Assembly: GCF_003350535.1 (NCBI RefSeq)
Contig: NZ_QQBB01000007.1
Span: 1-64,000, forward strand
From: Microvirga subterranea
Lineage (GTDB): Bacteria; Pseudomonadota; Alphaproteobacteria; Rhizobiales; Beijerinckiaceae
Reading direction: 5' to 3'
Length of the DNA: 64,000 nucleotides
Positions 1 through 7,789 of the stretch are shown here, piece after piece. The position numbers and the translations under genes are program-made. Within the stretch, counting starts at the first letter, position 1. Every line of letters begins with the position of its first letter. The notes beneath the pieces are model-generated. The model ran no database searches. It saw only the letters and a list, made by a program, of their open reading frames with translations, and was not told the DNA's origin.

Positions 1-6
1 CCATGG

Positions 7-83
<77 letters not shown>

Positions 84-90
84 ACACACA

Positions 91-126
91 AAAAACCCCC
101 GCCGGTCAAACCCGACGGGGGTTTTT
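91..126 (+). terminator. Intrinsic terminator after tRNA-fMet
   Basis: A-tract plus CCCCCG-CGG arm (91-105), a short TCAAA loop, and the complementary CCCG-CGGGGG arm followed by TTTTT (111-126). The stem has one internal mismatch. It lies 8 nt past the tRNA end. The A/T flanks could let it work in both directions. Confidence 0.85.
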
Positions 127-322
127 GCTCGTCCAGACAACAAACACCCGCCACCAGGGCAGGAGCCTAAACCACCCCAAGGCTCTGACGCGTCGTGAAC
201 TGCTCAAGATGGTCCAACGCTGAACGACACGACTTCGCATGGCGCCATGACGCGCCCGCGAATCGACTGGACAAACGCTCCGGCGTGCTATCCTCTGACG
301 CACCCAACGGGAGGAGCGAGCG

Positions 323-970
323 GTGAGTGTTCCGTCAAACGATCTTCAGCATTACGTCCGTCTCGCGCCTGTGATTCCCGTCGTCACGATCCACGACGCC
401 CGGATCAGCATCGACCTCGCGCATGCGCTGCTGCGGTCCGGATTTCCTGTGATCGAGATTACACTCCGAACCGCCGCAGCGCTCGACGCCATCAATGCGA
501 TCAGCAAAGCGGTACCGGGAGCCGTCGTTGCGGCCGGCACGGTTCTGCACCGCAGCCAGATCCGCGAGGTGGCCGACGCCGGCGCGAAGTTCATCGTGAC
601 ACCCGGAACGCCCCTGCAACTCGCGGAGGCCCTGAGCGAGGCCGACATTCCCGCGATGCCAGGTTGCTCCACCGTTTCCGAAGCCATGGTGCTCGCGCAG
701 CTCGGGTTCAGCACCCTGAAGTTCTTTCCCGCGGCCGCTTCCGGCGGAGCCGCCTGGCTGAAGTCGGTCCATGGCCCGCTTCCGCACCTGACATTCTGTC
801 CGACCGGGGGCATCGACCTGAAAACGGCGCCGAATTACCTGGCCCTGCCCAACGTCCCCTGCGTCGGGGGAACGTGGCTGACGCCTTCGGATGCCTTGAA
901 GCGCGGCGACTTCGTCGCCATCGAGCGTCTCGCATCCGAGGCGTCGTCGCTGCGCACGGCCACGACCTGA
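323..970 (+). CDS. eda: KDPG aldolase (2-keto-3-deoxy-6-phosphogluconate aldolase)
   Basis: A 215-aa class I aldolase that cleaves 2-keto-3-deoxy-6-phosphogluconate to pyruvate and glyceraldehyde-3-phosphate, the last step of the Entner-Doudoroff route. Residue numbering coincides with the E. coli enzyme: Glu45 and Arg49 in VIEITLRT, and the Schiff-base Lys133 in TLKFFPA, followed by the phosphate-binding CPTGGI segment. The length is normal for the family. The start is a GTG at 323 with GGGAGGAG at 310-317; no ATG fits better. An IlvD/Edd-family dehydratase and an SDR lie 1.7-4.3 kb downstream on the same strand, so this aldolase may serve sugar-acid degradation generally. Related KHG or KDPGal aldolases share the fold, so the exact substrate is inferred. 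Confidence 0.9.
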   Translation: MSVPSNDLQHYVRLAPVIPVVTIHDARISIDLAHALLRSGFPVIEITLRTAAALDAINAISKAVPGAVVAAGTVLHRSQIREVADAGAKFIVTPGTPLQLAEALSEADIPAMPGCSTVSEAMVLAQLGFSTLKFFPAAASGGAAWLKSVHGPLPHLTFCPTGGIDLKTAPNYLALPNVPCVGGTWLTPSDALKRGDFVAIERLASEASSLRTATT

Positions 971-1031
971 ACCATTCCGCGCCGCTTCCGTTGTGTGTGT
1001 AGCTCAGCTTGCTCACGTCACGGAGGCTCCC

Positions 1032-1826
1032 ATGGTCGATTACAAGAAACTACTCGATACGGTCGTCGGAGCCCTGAGCAATCCGCAGCAGGGGCAGGGG
1101 GGGCTCGCGGGTCTCGGCAGGCAGGTGGAGCAGGTCGCCGGACAATCGCCCGACCAGTTCCTCCAGAAGGCGAAGGACCTCGCCGCCCAGCATTCGACCC
1201 TGACGCAAGCCGCCGTGGTCGGTCTCGCCGGCCTCATGCTGACGAAGGGGCGGAAGGGCGGGCTCGCCGGCAGCCTCGCGAAGCTGGGCGGATTGGCCGT
1301 GATCGGCGGGCTGGCCTACAAAGCCTATCAGACGCAATCGAAGGCGACACAAGCCAAGAATCAGCCGACTACGCCCGACGCGCTGCCCGCTTCCAGCTCG
1401 GCTCCCGAAGCGCAGCCGGACGCCCCAGCTCTCGATCTGCCGGAGAACTCACGATTCCATCCCGTCTCGCAGACGGAGGACGATGCCCTGCTCTTCCTCC
1501 GCACCATGGTGGCGGCGGCCGCTGCCGACGGGCGCATCGACGAGACCGAGCGGGCGCGGATCATCAAAGGACTCACCGAAGCCGGCATTGATCCGCAGGC
1601 GAGCCGCTGGCTCGACGACGAGATGGCGTCGCCTGCCGACGTGGAGGAGATCGCCGCCGGCGTGAACGATCCGGAAAAGGCCGCACAGGTCTATGCCGCC
1701 GCACGCATCGCCATCGATCCCGATACGATGCAGGAGCGCGAGTTCATGAACCAGCTTGCCCTAGCGCTCGACCTGGATCCAGCCCTAAGGACTCAGATCG
1801 AAGACACTGCGGTGAGCCTCCGCTGA
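1032..1826 (+). CDS. DUF533 / TerB-like protein
   Basis: A 264-aa protein of the DUF533 (YebE-like) family. The N-terminal 60 residues are amphipathic and start MVDYKKLLDTVV. Residues about 60-100 are Gly/Ala/Leu-rich and could form a membrane-associated hairpin. A Pro/Ala-rich linker follows (about 110-145). The C-terminal half (about 150-264) is an all-helical TerB-like domain with the typical AAAADGRIDETERARI segment and a matching second acidic helix pair. TerB domains bind metal and are found in tellurite-resistance and stress proteins; the function of this family is not established. The start at 1032 has CGGAGG at 1021-1026, while an in-frame GTG at 993 has no ribosome-binding site. It is probably its own transcription unit. 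Confidence 0.8.
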   Translation: MVDYKKLLDTVVGALSNPQQGQGGLAGLGRQVEQVAGQSPDQFLQKAKDLAAQHSTLTQAAVVGLAGLMLTKGRKGGLAGSLAKLGGLAVIGGLAYKAYQTQSKATQAKNQPTTPDALPASSSAPEAQPDAPALDLPENSRFHPVSQTEDDALLFLRTMVAAAAADGRIDETERARIIKGLTEAGIDPQASRWLDDEMASPADVEEIAAGVNDPEKAAQVYAAARIAIDPDTMQEREFMNQLALALDLDPALRTQIEDTAVSLR

Positions 1827-1886
1827 CGTGTCGCGTCGGGACGCGGGCCCTGTTGTGCCGTGCTCAGCAGCCGGAGGGCAGGTTCT

Positions 1887-2489
1887 TCAGAGAGGCGAGA
1901 CCCGGCCGAGCGGGCGAATGCTCTGATACTTGACGGTCGTTATCCGGCCGCCGTTCTCATCGTAGCGTTTGGCCAGAATGAAGCCGAGTTCGGGAGAGTA
2001 GAGGTCCGTGTGCTCTCCCACGAGCCGGCCGTCCGCGTTCAAGGTGCGGTTGCGGACCACGAGCACGTCATAGGAGCAGGCCCCCAGCTCCAGCCGCTCC
2101 TGCCCCGACACCGTGATCTCGACCGAACGCAGGGCGCCAACTCTGTCGGGCTCCGCCGACGCATAGGTCAGGGCCCGCTTGTCCTTGGCCTCGAGGGGAA
2201 AGACCGACCGGATATCCGAGACCGGAATGTTGATGCTGCGCGCCGTATCGTCGAATCGGCTGACCGGGAAGAACCCACGGTAGTAGATGACGTCCTGCTG
2301 CTTTCCGCCTGAATAGATGTTCCGGACATGCACGAAATGGTCCGAAGCCGGCCGCACCTCCGCACGCGCGCCCTGGCGCTCGAGAATGAAACCGAGCTTG
2401 GCAGTCTTCGCATTCGGGCAGTCATCCGCCCAAGCAGGGAAGATGCTGGTCGCGAGAAGAAGAAGGAAAATTGCAGATCGGGTCATCAT
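1887..2489 (-). CDS. Secreted protein of unknown function
   Basis: About 200 aa with a clear Sec signal peptide (MMTRSAIFLLLLATSIFPAWA, cleavage before DDCPNAK). The mature part is mostly beta-strand-like, with two cysteines (DDCPN near the N-terminus and GACSYDVLVV in the middle) that could form a periplasmic disulfide. The family was not recognised. The start is 2489 or the adjacent ATG at 2486; a longer frame to 2540 would put a hydrophilic stretch before the signal peptide. The ribosome-binding site is weak. An 8-bp inverted repeat lies within 10-25 nt upstream of the start. The gene is convergent with the TerB-like gene and divergent from the dehydratase gene. Confidence 0.6.
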   Translation of the reverse strand: MMTRSAIFLLLLATSIFPAWADDCPNAKTAKLGFILERQGARAEVRPASDHFVHVRNIYSGGKQQDVIYYRGFFPVSRFDDTARSINIPVSDIRSVFPLEAKDKRALTYASAEPDRVGALRSVEITVSGQERLELGACSYDVLVVRNRTLNADGRLVGEHTDLYSPELGFILAKRYDENGGRITTVKYQSIRPLGRVSPL

Positions 2490-2495
2490 GAGGAT

Positions 2496-2514
2496 TTCGA
2501 AACAAAGTTTCGAA
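2496..2514 (-). promoter_or_regulatory. Inverted repeat just upstream of secreted-protein gene
   Basis: TTCGAAAC - AAA - GTTTCGAA is a perfect 8-bp inverted repeat with a 3-nt centre, 7 nt upstream of the start codon at 2489. It overlaps where the ribosome-binding site should be. It could be an operator or a 5' UTR hairpin hiding the translation start. No known regulator consensus was recognised. Confidence 0.35.
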
Positions 2515-2709
2515 TTATCAGAGCGCGTTCCGTAGCACAATGCAACTGCTGGATCAGGGAGGATCGAGCCTGCTCCCGCAGGGCTGAGCTGCGTGCATGC
2601 ACTGCGGCTCAGATAGAAGACCTGCGAATGCGACGAGCGGTTGATTTCCGCGACGGCAAGGGGTCAAATCGCACCACATGCCTCAATCGGCAGTGAAAAG
2701 GACCGAAGA

Positions 2710-4518
2710 ATGGCTGACAGGCCTCACCGTATCACGCCCGAACAGCTCCGCTCCCGCCTATGGTTCGACAATCCCGACAACCCGGGGATGACCGCACTCT
2801 ATCTCGAGCGGTACCTGAATTTTGGTCTCACCGCCAAGGAGCTCCAGGGCAAGAAGCCGATCATCGGCATCGCGCAGACCGGATCGGATCTGTCCCCCTG
2901 CAACCGCCACCATCTGGAGCTCGCCAAGCGCGTGCGTGACGGCATCACGGCCGCAGGCGGCGTCGCCTTCGAGTTTCCATGCCACCCGATCCAGGAGACG
3001 GGCAAGCGTCCGACCGCCTGCCTCGACCGCAACCTGGCTTACCTGTCGCTGGTCGAGGTGCTCTACGGCTATCCTCTCGACGGCGTCGTGCTGCTGACGG
3101 GATGCGACAAGACCATGCCGGCCTGCCTCATGGCGGCCGCGACGGTCAACATCCCGGCGATCTCGCTCAACGTCGGCCCCATGCTCAACGGCTGGCACCA
3201 TGGCGAGCGCACGGGCTCGGGCACGGTCGTCTGGAAGGCGCGCGAGCGCCATGCCGCCGGCGACATCGATTATCAGCAGTTCATGGACATCGTCGGCTCT
3301 TCGGCCCCGTCGGTCGGGCACTGCAACACCATGGGCACGGCCTCGACGATGAACGCGCTGGCCGAGGCGCTCGGCATGGCGCTTCCCGGCTCGGCGGCGA
3401 TTCCGGCTCCTTATCGTGAGCGCGGACAGATGGCCTACGAGACCGGCAAGCGCATCGTCGACATGGTCTGGGAGGACCTGAAGCCCTCCGACATCATGAC
3501 CCGAGAGGCTTTCGAGAACGCCATCGTGGCGAACGCCGCCATCGGCGGATCGACCAACGCGCCGATCCACATCAACGCCATCGCCAAGCATATCGGGGTT
3601 CCGCTCGACTGCGACGACTGGGAGCGGGTCGGCTTCGAGATCCCGCTGCTCGTGAACGTGCAGCCAGCCGGCGAGTATCTCGGCGAGGAATACTTCCGCG
3701 CCGGCGGCCTGCCGGCGGTGCTTGCCGAACTGATCGGCGCCGGGAAGATCCACGAAGACGCGCTCACCTGCACGGGCACGACGATCGGCGAGAACTCCAG
3801 AGGGAAGTTCACCTGGGACCACGAGGTGATCCGGTCCTACGACAACCCGCTGAAGGAAAAGGCGGGCTTCCTCAACCTCAAGGGCAATCTGTTCGATTCC
3901 GCGATCATGAAGACGAGCGTGATCAGCCCGGAGTTCAGGGACCGCTATCTGTCGAACCCTGACGACCCGAATGCCTTCGAGGGCCGCGTCGTCGTGTTCG
4001 ACGGTCCGGAGGACTATCACCACCGCATCGACGATCCGTCTCTCGACATCGACGAGCATACGCTTCTGATCATGCGCGGCGCCGGACCGATCGGCTATCC
4101 GGGTGCAGCGGAAGTGGTGAACATGCAGCCGCCCGCCTCGCTGATCAAGCAGGGCGTGCTGTCGCTGCCCTGTATCGGCGACGGACGCCAGTCCGGGACG
4201 TCCGCGACGCCGTCGATCCTCAATGCGTCGCCGGAAGCCGCCGCGGGCGGCGGGCTCGCCCTGCTCCAGACGGGCGATCGGATCCGCATCGACCTCAACA
4301 AGCGCCGTGCGGACATCCTGATCGCCGATGACGAGTTGCGGAAGCGGCGGGAGGATCTGAACGCCCGGGGCGGCTACGCCTATCCGGCGAGCCAGACGCC
4401 ATGGCAGGAAATCCAGCGCTCCATGGTCGATCAGCTGTCGGAAGGCATGACGCTCAAGCCTGCGGTGAAGTACCAGAAGGTCGCCCAGACCTTCGGCGTG
4501 CCGCGCGACAACCACTAG
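2710..4518 (+). CDS. IlvD/Edd-family sugar-acid dehydratase
   Basis: A 602-aa Fe-S dehydratase of the IlvD/Edd superfamily, close in length and sequence style to L-arabonate / D-xylonate dehydratases, which convert aldonic acids to 2-keto-3-deoxy acids. Cluster-ligand motifs are visible: [10 protein letters not shown] (early Cys), [11 protein letters not shown] (second Cys) and [12 protein letters not shown] (third Cys). The C-terminal half has the [10 protein letters not shown] and [11 protein letters not shown] signature. The start at 2710 has AAAAGGA upstream; a longer frame from 2641 lacks one. The next gene is a DHRS6-like SDR and eda lies upstream. Sugar-acid catabolism is therefore more likely than branched-chain amino-acid synthesis. 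The exact substrate (arabonate, xylonate, fuconate or gluconate) cannot be read from the sequence. Confidence 0.88.
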   Translation: MADRPHRITPEQLRSRLWFDNPDNPGMTALYLERYLNFGLTAKELQGKKPIIGIAQTGSDLSPCNRHHLELAKRVRDGITAAGGVAFEFPCHPIQETGKRPTACLDRNLAYLSLVEVLYGYPLDGVVLLTGCDKTMPACLMAAATVNIPAISLNVGPMLNGWHHGERTGSGTVVWKARERHAAGDIDYQQFMDIVGSSAPSVGHCNTMGTASTMNALAEALGMALPGSAAIPAPYRERGQMAYETGKRIVDMVWEDLKPSDIMTREAFENAIVANAAIGGSTNAPIHINAIAKHIGVPLDCDDWERVGFEIPLLVNVQPAGEYLGEEYFRAGGLPAVLAELIGAGKIHEDALTCTGTTIGENSRGKFTWDHEVIRSYDNPLKEKAGFLNLKGNLFDSAIMKTSVISPEFRDRYLSNPDDPNAFEGRVVVFDGPEDYHHRIDDPSLDIDEHTLLIMRGAGPIGYPGAAEVVNMQPPASLIKQGVLSLPCIGDGRQSGTSATPSILNASPEAAAGGGLALLQTGDRIRIDLNKRRADILIADDELRKRREDLNARGGYAYPASQTPWQEIQRSMVDQLSEGMTLKPAVKYQKVAQTFGVPRDNH

Positions 4519-4519
4519 T

Positions 4520-4623
4520 GCATCGTGCGGGTCTCCGGATCCGCCCGAACGATGCCCTGACCTGAAAAGAATGCATCGGATCGGCCCCAGAAGTGCAAAT
4601 CCACTTCTCCCGTCCGATGCTTT
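4520..4623 (+). repeat. Paired intergenic hairpins with GCATCG ends
   Basis: Two tandem hairpins fill the gap between the dehydratase and the SDR gene. The first has outer arms GCATCGT (4520-4526) and ACGATGC (4549-4555) and an inner GCGGGTC/GGATCCGC stem. The second has outer arms GCATCGGA (4573-4580) and TCCGATGC (4613-4620) and an inner AGAAGTG/CACTTCT stem, followed by TTT. The shared GCATCG/CGATGC boundary suggests a REP-like intergenic repeat. Alternatively the second hairpin is an attenuating terminator. Confidence 0.5.
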
Positions 4624-4664
4624 AGGCAATCCCGAACCGACACTCTTATCGCGCGAGGAACATC

Positions 4665-5411
4665 ATGGTCGACCGGCTTCGAGGGAAGACGGCTCTCGTC
4701 ACTGCGGCGGGGCAAGGCATCGGACGGGCCATCGCGGAGGCGTTCCTGCGCGAGGGAGCAACCGTCTGGGCGACCGACCTGAATGCCGAGAAACTCGATG
4801 GGCTGGATGGCGCCACGTGCCGCCGGCTCGATGTGCTCTCGGGGAGTGATGTGGAGGCCCTCGTGGCGGAGGCGGGGCCTCTCGACGTGCTGGTGAACGC
4901 CGCAGGTTTCGTGCATCACGGCACGATCCTCGACTGCTCCGATCGGGATTGGGATTTTTCGTTCGATCTGAACGTGAAGTCCATGCATCGGACCATCAAG
5001 GCCGTGCTGCCCGGCATGCTGAGCAAGGGTCATGGAGCAATCGTCAATATCGCATCCGGGGCTTCGTCGGTCCGCGGCATCCCGAACCGCTATGTCTACG
5101 GCACCACGAAGGCGGCGGTGATCGGGCTCACCAAGGCGGTGGCGGCAGACTTCATCAAGCAGGGCATCCGGGCAAATGCGATCTGTCCCGGCACGATACA
5201 GTCGCCGTCGCTGGACGAACGGATCCGGTCGCAGGCGGAGAGCTCGGGGCAAAGCGTTGAGGTCGTCCGCAAGGCTTTCATCGACCGTCAGCCGATGGGG
5301 CGCCTCGGAACGGCCGAGGAGGTGGCGGAGCTTGCCGTCTATCTGGCGTCCGACGAATCCAGCTACACGACGGGCCAGATCCACCTGGTCGACGGGGGCT
5401 TCGCGCTTTGA
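4665..5411 (+). CDS. SDR-family dehydrogenase, DHRS6-like
   Basis: A 248-aa classical short-chain dehydrogenase. The NAD motif TAAGQGIG is at 13-20, Asp38 at the end of beta-2 favours NAD over NADP, NAAG is at 78-81, and the catalytic set is Ser131, Tyr145 and Lys149 (YGTTK). The segments GFVHHGTILDC, DWDFS and YLASDESSYTTGQ closely resemble human DHRS6/BDH2 and bacterial 2-keto-3-deoxy-L-fuconate dehydrogenases. With the sugar-acid dehydratase upstream, oxidation of a 2-keto-3-deoxy sugar acid is the best guess; 3-hydroxybutyrate dehydrogenase activity is the alternative. The start at 4665 follows GCGAGGAAC at about 4651. A 12-bp hairpin lies 10 nt past the stop. Confidence 0.85.
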   Translation: MVDRLRGKTALVTAAGQGIGRAIAEAFLREGATVWATDLNAEKLDGLDGATCRRLDVLSGSDVEALVAEAGPLDVLVNAAGFVHHGTILDCSDRDWDFSFDLNVKSMHRTIKAVLPGMLSKGHGAIVNIASGASSVRGIPNRYVYGTTKAAVIGLTKAVAADFIKQGIRANAICPGTIQSPSLDERIRSQAESSGQSVEVVRKAFIDRQPMGRLGTAEEVAELAVYLASDESSYTTGQIHLVDGGFAL

Positions 5412-5420
5412 CGAAAAGAG

Positions 5421-5453
5421 GCGGAGCCGTCCTTCTGTCGGGACGGTCTCCGC
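5421..5453 (+). terminator. Hairpin after SDR gene (possible terminator)
   Basis: GCGGAG-CCGTCC (5421-5432) pairs with GGACGG-T-CTCCGC (5441-5453) around an 8-nt loop, with one bulged base. It starts 10 nt after the SDR stop codon. There is no T-tract on the plus strand, so termination is plausible but not certain. Confidence 0.5.
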
Positions 5454-6420
5454 TCAAGGCCTAGCTGATGCGAGGCGGGCATCATGTTCCTGCATATGCG
5501 AACCGATGGCAGGTAGGCCTGTCCCAGACGGAGAGCGGAAAGGCCACCCCGTCGAATTCCTGAACATTGCCCGAGGCTGGGAGGAGGGTGGCCCGATGGG
5601 CTCGTTCTGCCCTGCCGATCCACAGGACCACCCTCTCGTTGCGCCAATCGAGGCGCAAGACCTTGCTGAAATCGGCCGCGGCTCTCTTATACCTGCCAAG
5701 GTGGAAGAATAAGATTCCGCGCCCGTAATAAAAATTCAGCAATCTGCTTTTTTTGTAGAGCAATGCACACAAGGGTGCGGATCTGAATATTTTTTGGTCA
5801 TGAAAATTGAAGGTGACACGAACACCGGAGATATTATGTCTCTTTGTATTGTCCGCCAGGATCATGTCGGTCTCCAATGTTACTGATTGGAACTCAAGTA
5901 TTCCGGTTTACGAACTGCTGATTTTTTAACTGATTGCGTCTGAGGTATGATTGCCATCCGTCTTCCCAAACGGAAATCGGAAAGCCGCACGACTTGTCGG
6001 AAATGCGTAGGAAATGTAGGCTTTCCCTTAAGACGCAAGCTTTTCGGGGGGATCATTGCAAGTCGCGGTGGAGGATGTGCCTCTAGGGAACAACGCGTCG
6101 CCGTCTATGGCGGATACCAAATACGACTTTGCGATACACTTTAAGTTACATGAATTGGCATTTGAGCAATTTAAAGGTGCGTCGAAGAGTACGTTTCTTT
6201 ACGGCAAAACTAGCCGTTCTCCTCCTTGGACCACTTCAGCGCCGGTTGCCATCGGGAGCATCGCCGTGGACTGCTTCTGCCGACGCAGGAGCGCATATGG
6301 TCCCTCCTGCGGAGGTGCCGTCCACGTCGGCTCACTTCGGGCGACGGTGAAGACGGGTAGGCGCGTCGCCACGCTCTTCCTCCCACCTGACGGATCGCTT
6401 CTCCAGGGAACGGCCGCCGC
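5454..6420. other. Decayed intergenic region, locally AT-rich
   Basis: About 1 kb without a convincing intact gene, in a genome where gaps are usually under 150 bp. Around 5700-5960 and 5990-6200 the base composition turns clearly more AT-rich than the neighbours (for example A/T runs near 5725-5800). The only coding-like signal is a TPR-like stretch on the minus strand (separate entry). No transposase, terminal inverted repeat or attachment site was found. Confidence 0.6.
5482..5877 (-). pseudogene. TPR-like protein remnant
   Basis: A 131-codon frame whose middle (residues about 49-95, bases 5593-5733) reads like one tetratricopeptide repeat. It has a GRG..FFHLGRYKRAAADFSKVLRLD core followed by a W-x-G-RAER helix. 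This pattern is common in NlpI-like TPR proteins. The sequence before it and after it does not continue the repeat, no signal peptide is present, and the region is AT-rich. It looks like a truncated gene relic rather than a working gene. Chance resemblance remains possible. Confidence 0.35.
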
Positions 6421-6663
6421 ATGAGTGATCCCGCACGCGGCGCTGCAGGGCGGATCTCCTCATCCCCCTCCCGGAGCGCGGGCAGCGGATCGGCTCTCGA
6501 TTTCGTTTTCGCATCATCGAGGCTGGACGATCCGGCCTTTGCGACGGTGGCGGGCCTCACGCTCGGTTGCGCCTTCGGGCACATGGGCGAGTACGCTGCC
6601 CTCTACAAGCGTACCTACGGCGTCAGCCCGCGCGAGACCCTGCAGAAGAAGCCGAGGGCCTGA
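6421..6663 (+). pseudogene. AraC-family C-terminal fragment
   Basis: An 80-codon frame whose last 45 residues (from DDPAFATVAG to the stop) match the last 45 residues of the AraC regulator 1.1 kb downstream at 35 positions, including FGHMGE, YKRTYGVSPRETLQKK and the stop. This is the second helix-turn-helix of an AraC domain. The first 35 residues are low-complexity and unrelated to that regulator. The DNA-binding domain is therefore incomplete and the N-terminal sensing domain is missing. It is best read as the surviving 3' end of a tandem duplicate or of an older paralogue. Confidence 0.75.
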
Positions 6664-6747
6664 GATGACTTGGAAAAGCAGAGCAGTCCCAAATTGGGAG
6701 AGCACCGATGCATTCGATGAGAAGGTCCATTCCCTGGGGGGCTTATA

Positions 6748-7782
6748 ATGGATGATCCAGAGCACCCAGGAGACCAGGATGCTCCCTCCAAGCGCAGCAG
6801 CCTTATAGCGGACTACTCCTTCAAGACGTCACGGCTCGACGAATTCGAGGACGTTCTTACCAAGCTCCTCACGAGGCATATCCTGACGCCAACCGAACGA
6901 GAGGCGCGACTCCATGGCGGGTTCGGCTTCAGCGGATGGAGCGACCTCAGTCATGTGAACATGCACTTCGGCTGCAACCTGTCGGCTGACCTCGCTTCGG
7001 AGGCGAGCGACGACCGGATCGGCTTCACGATCGCGACGAGAGGCTCCAGCGAGCTGGTCCTGAGGGGGAAGAAGTTTCCCGTGGCGGGATCGAACGGGGT
7101 CACTTTCACGTCGGGTCCGGCACGGACGCTCGTCTTTGGCGACGGATACGAGGGCGAAGGCATCATGATGAACCGCTATAGGATCGCTGATTATTGCGCG
7201 AAGCTCCTCGGGCGGGACATCGAAGGGCATGTGGATTTCGACACCCAGTTCAATCTCGACAGCGTTTCAGGACAGAGCTGGCTCCGGCTCTATCACTATG
7301 CTTCCGCCGAACTCACCGATCCGATGTCGTTGGCCAGACGATTGCCTGCAGCCAGACAGCAACTGGAGCAGATGGTGATCACCGGCTTCCTGCTCTCTCA
7401 CCGAAGCAATTATTCCGACGCGCTGCTGCGACCCCAATCATCCGCCGCGCCTCACTACGTGAAGCGGGCGGAGACCTATATCGAGGCCCGTTTCAACGAA
7501 CCACTGTCCCTGGCAGACATTGCCGCCCAGTCCGGTGTCAGTGCGAGAAGCCTTCAGAACGGGTTCCAGAACTTCCGCCACATGACGCCCATGGCGTTCC
7601 TGCGCAAGGTCCGCCTTCAGCACGTGCATCAGGCGCTGCTGAAGGCAGACCCGGCGTTGGCGACGGTGACGGATCTCGCGATCGGCTGCGGCTTCGGCCA
7701 CATGGGCGAGTTCGCGGCTCTCTACAAGCGCACCTACGGCGTCAGTCCACGCGAAACCCTGCAGAAGAAGCTGAAGGCCTGA
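6748..7782 (+). CDS. AraC-family transcriptional regulator
   Basis: A 344-aa regulator. Residues 1-220 form an N-terminal sensing domain of the AraC_binding_2 type (FeaR/OruR-like) starting after an acidic MDDPEHPGD leader. Residues about 240-344 are the AraC DNA-binding domain with two helix-turn-helix units: SLADIAAQSGVSARSLQNGFQ, then TVTDLAIGCGFGHMGEFAALYKRTYG. The C-terminal tail PRETLQKKLKA is shared with the truncated copy at 6421-6663. The ATG at 6748 is preceded by TTCCCTGGGGGG (purine-rich GGGGGG at about 6735). The 2-hydroxyacid dehydrogenase gene is convergent with a 7-nt gap, and the SDR/dehydratase genes lie upstream. Its target is unknown; sugar-acid genes nearby are one guess. 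Confidence 0.88.
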   Translation: MDDPEHPGDQDAPSKRSSLIADYSFKTSRLDEFEDVLTKLLTRHILTPTEREARLHGGFGFSGWSDLSHVNMHFGCNLSADLASEASDDRIGFTIATRGSSELVLRGKKFPVAGSNGVTFTSGPARTLVFGDGYEGEGIMMNRYRIADYCAKLLGRDIEGHVDFDTQFNLDSVSGQSWLRLYHYASAELTDPMSLARRLPAARQQLEQMVITGFLLSHRSNYSDALLRPQSSAAPHYVKRAETYIEARFNEPLSLADIAAQSGVSARSLQNGFQNFRHMTPMAFLRKVRLQHVHQALLKADPALATVTDLAIGCGFGHMGEFAALYKRTYGVSPRETLQKKLKA

Positions 7783-7789
7783 GACGCCG

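Noticed and set aside
6056-6424. Plus-strand frame of 122 codons in the decayed island
   Set aside because: No ribosome-binding site, no recognisable motif and mixed composition; not supported as a gene.
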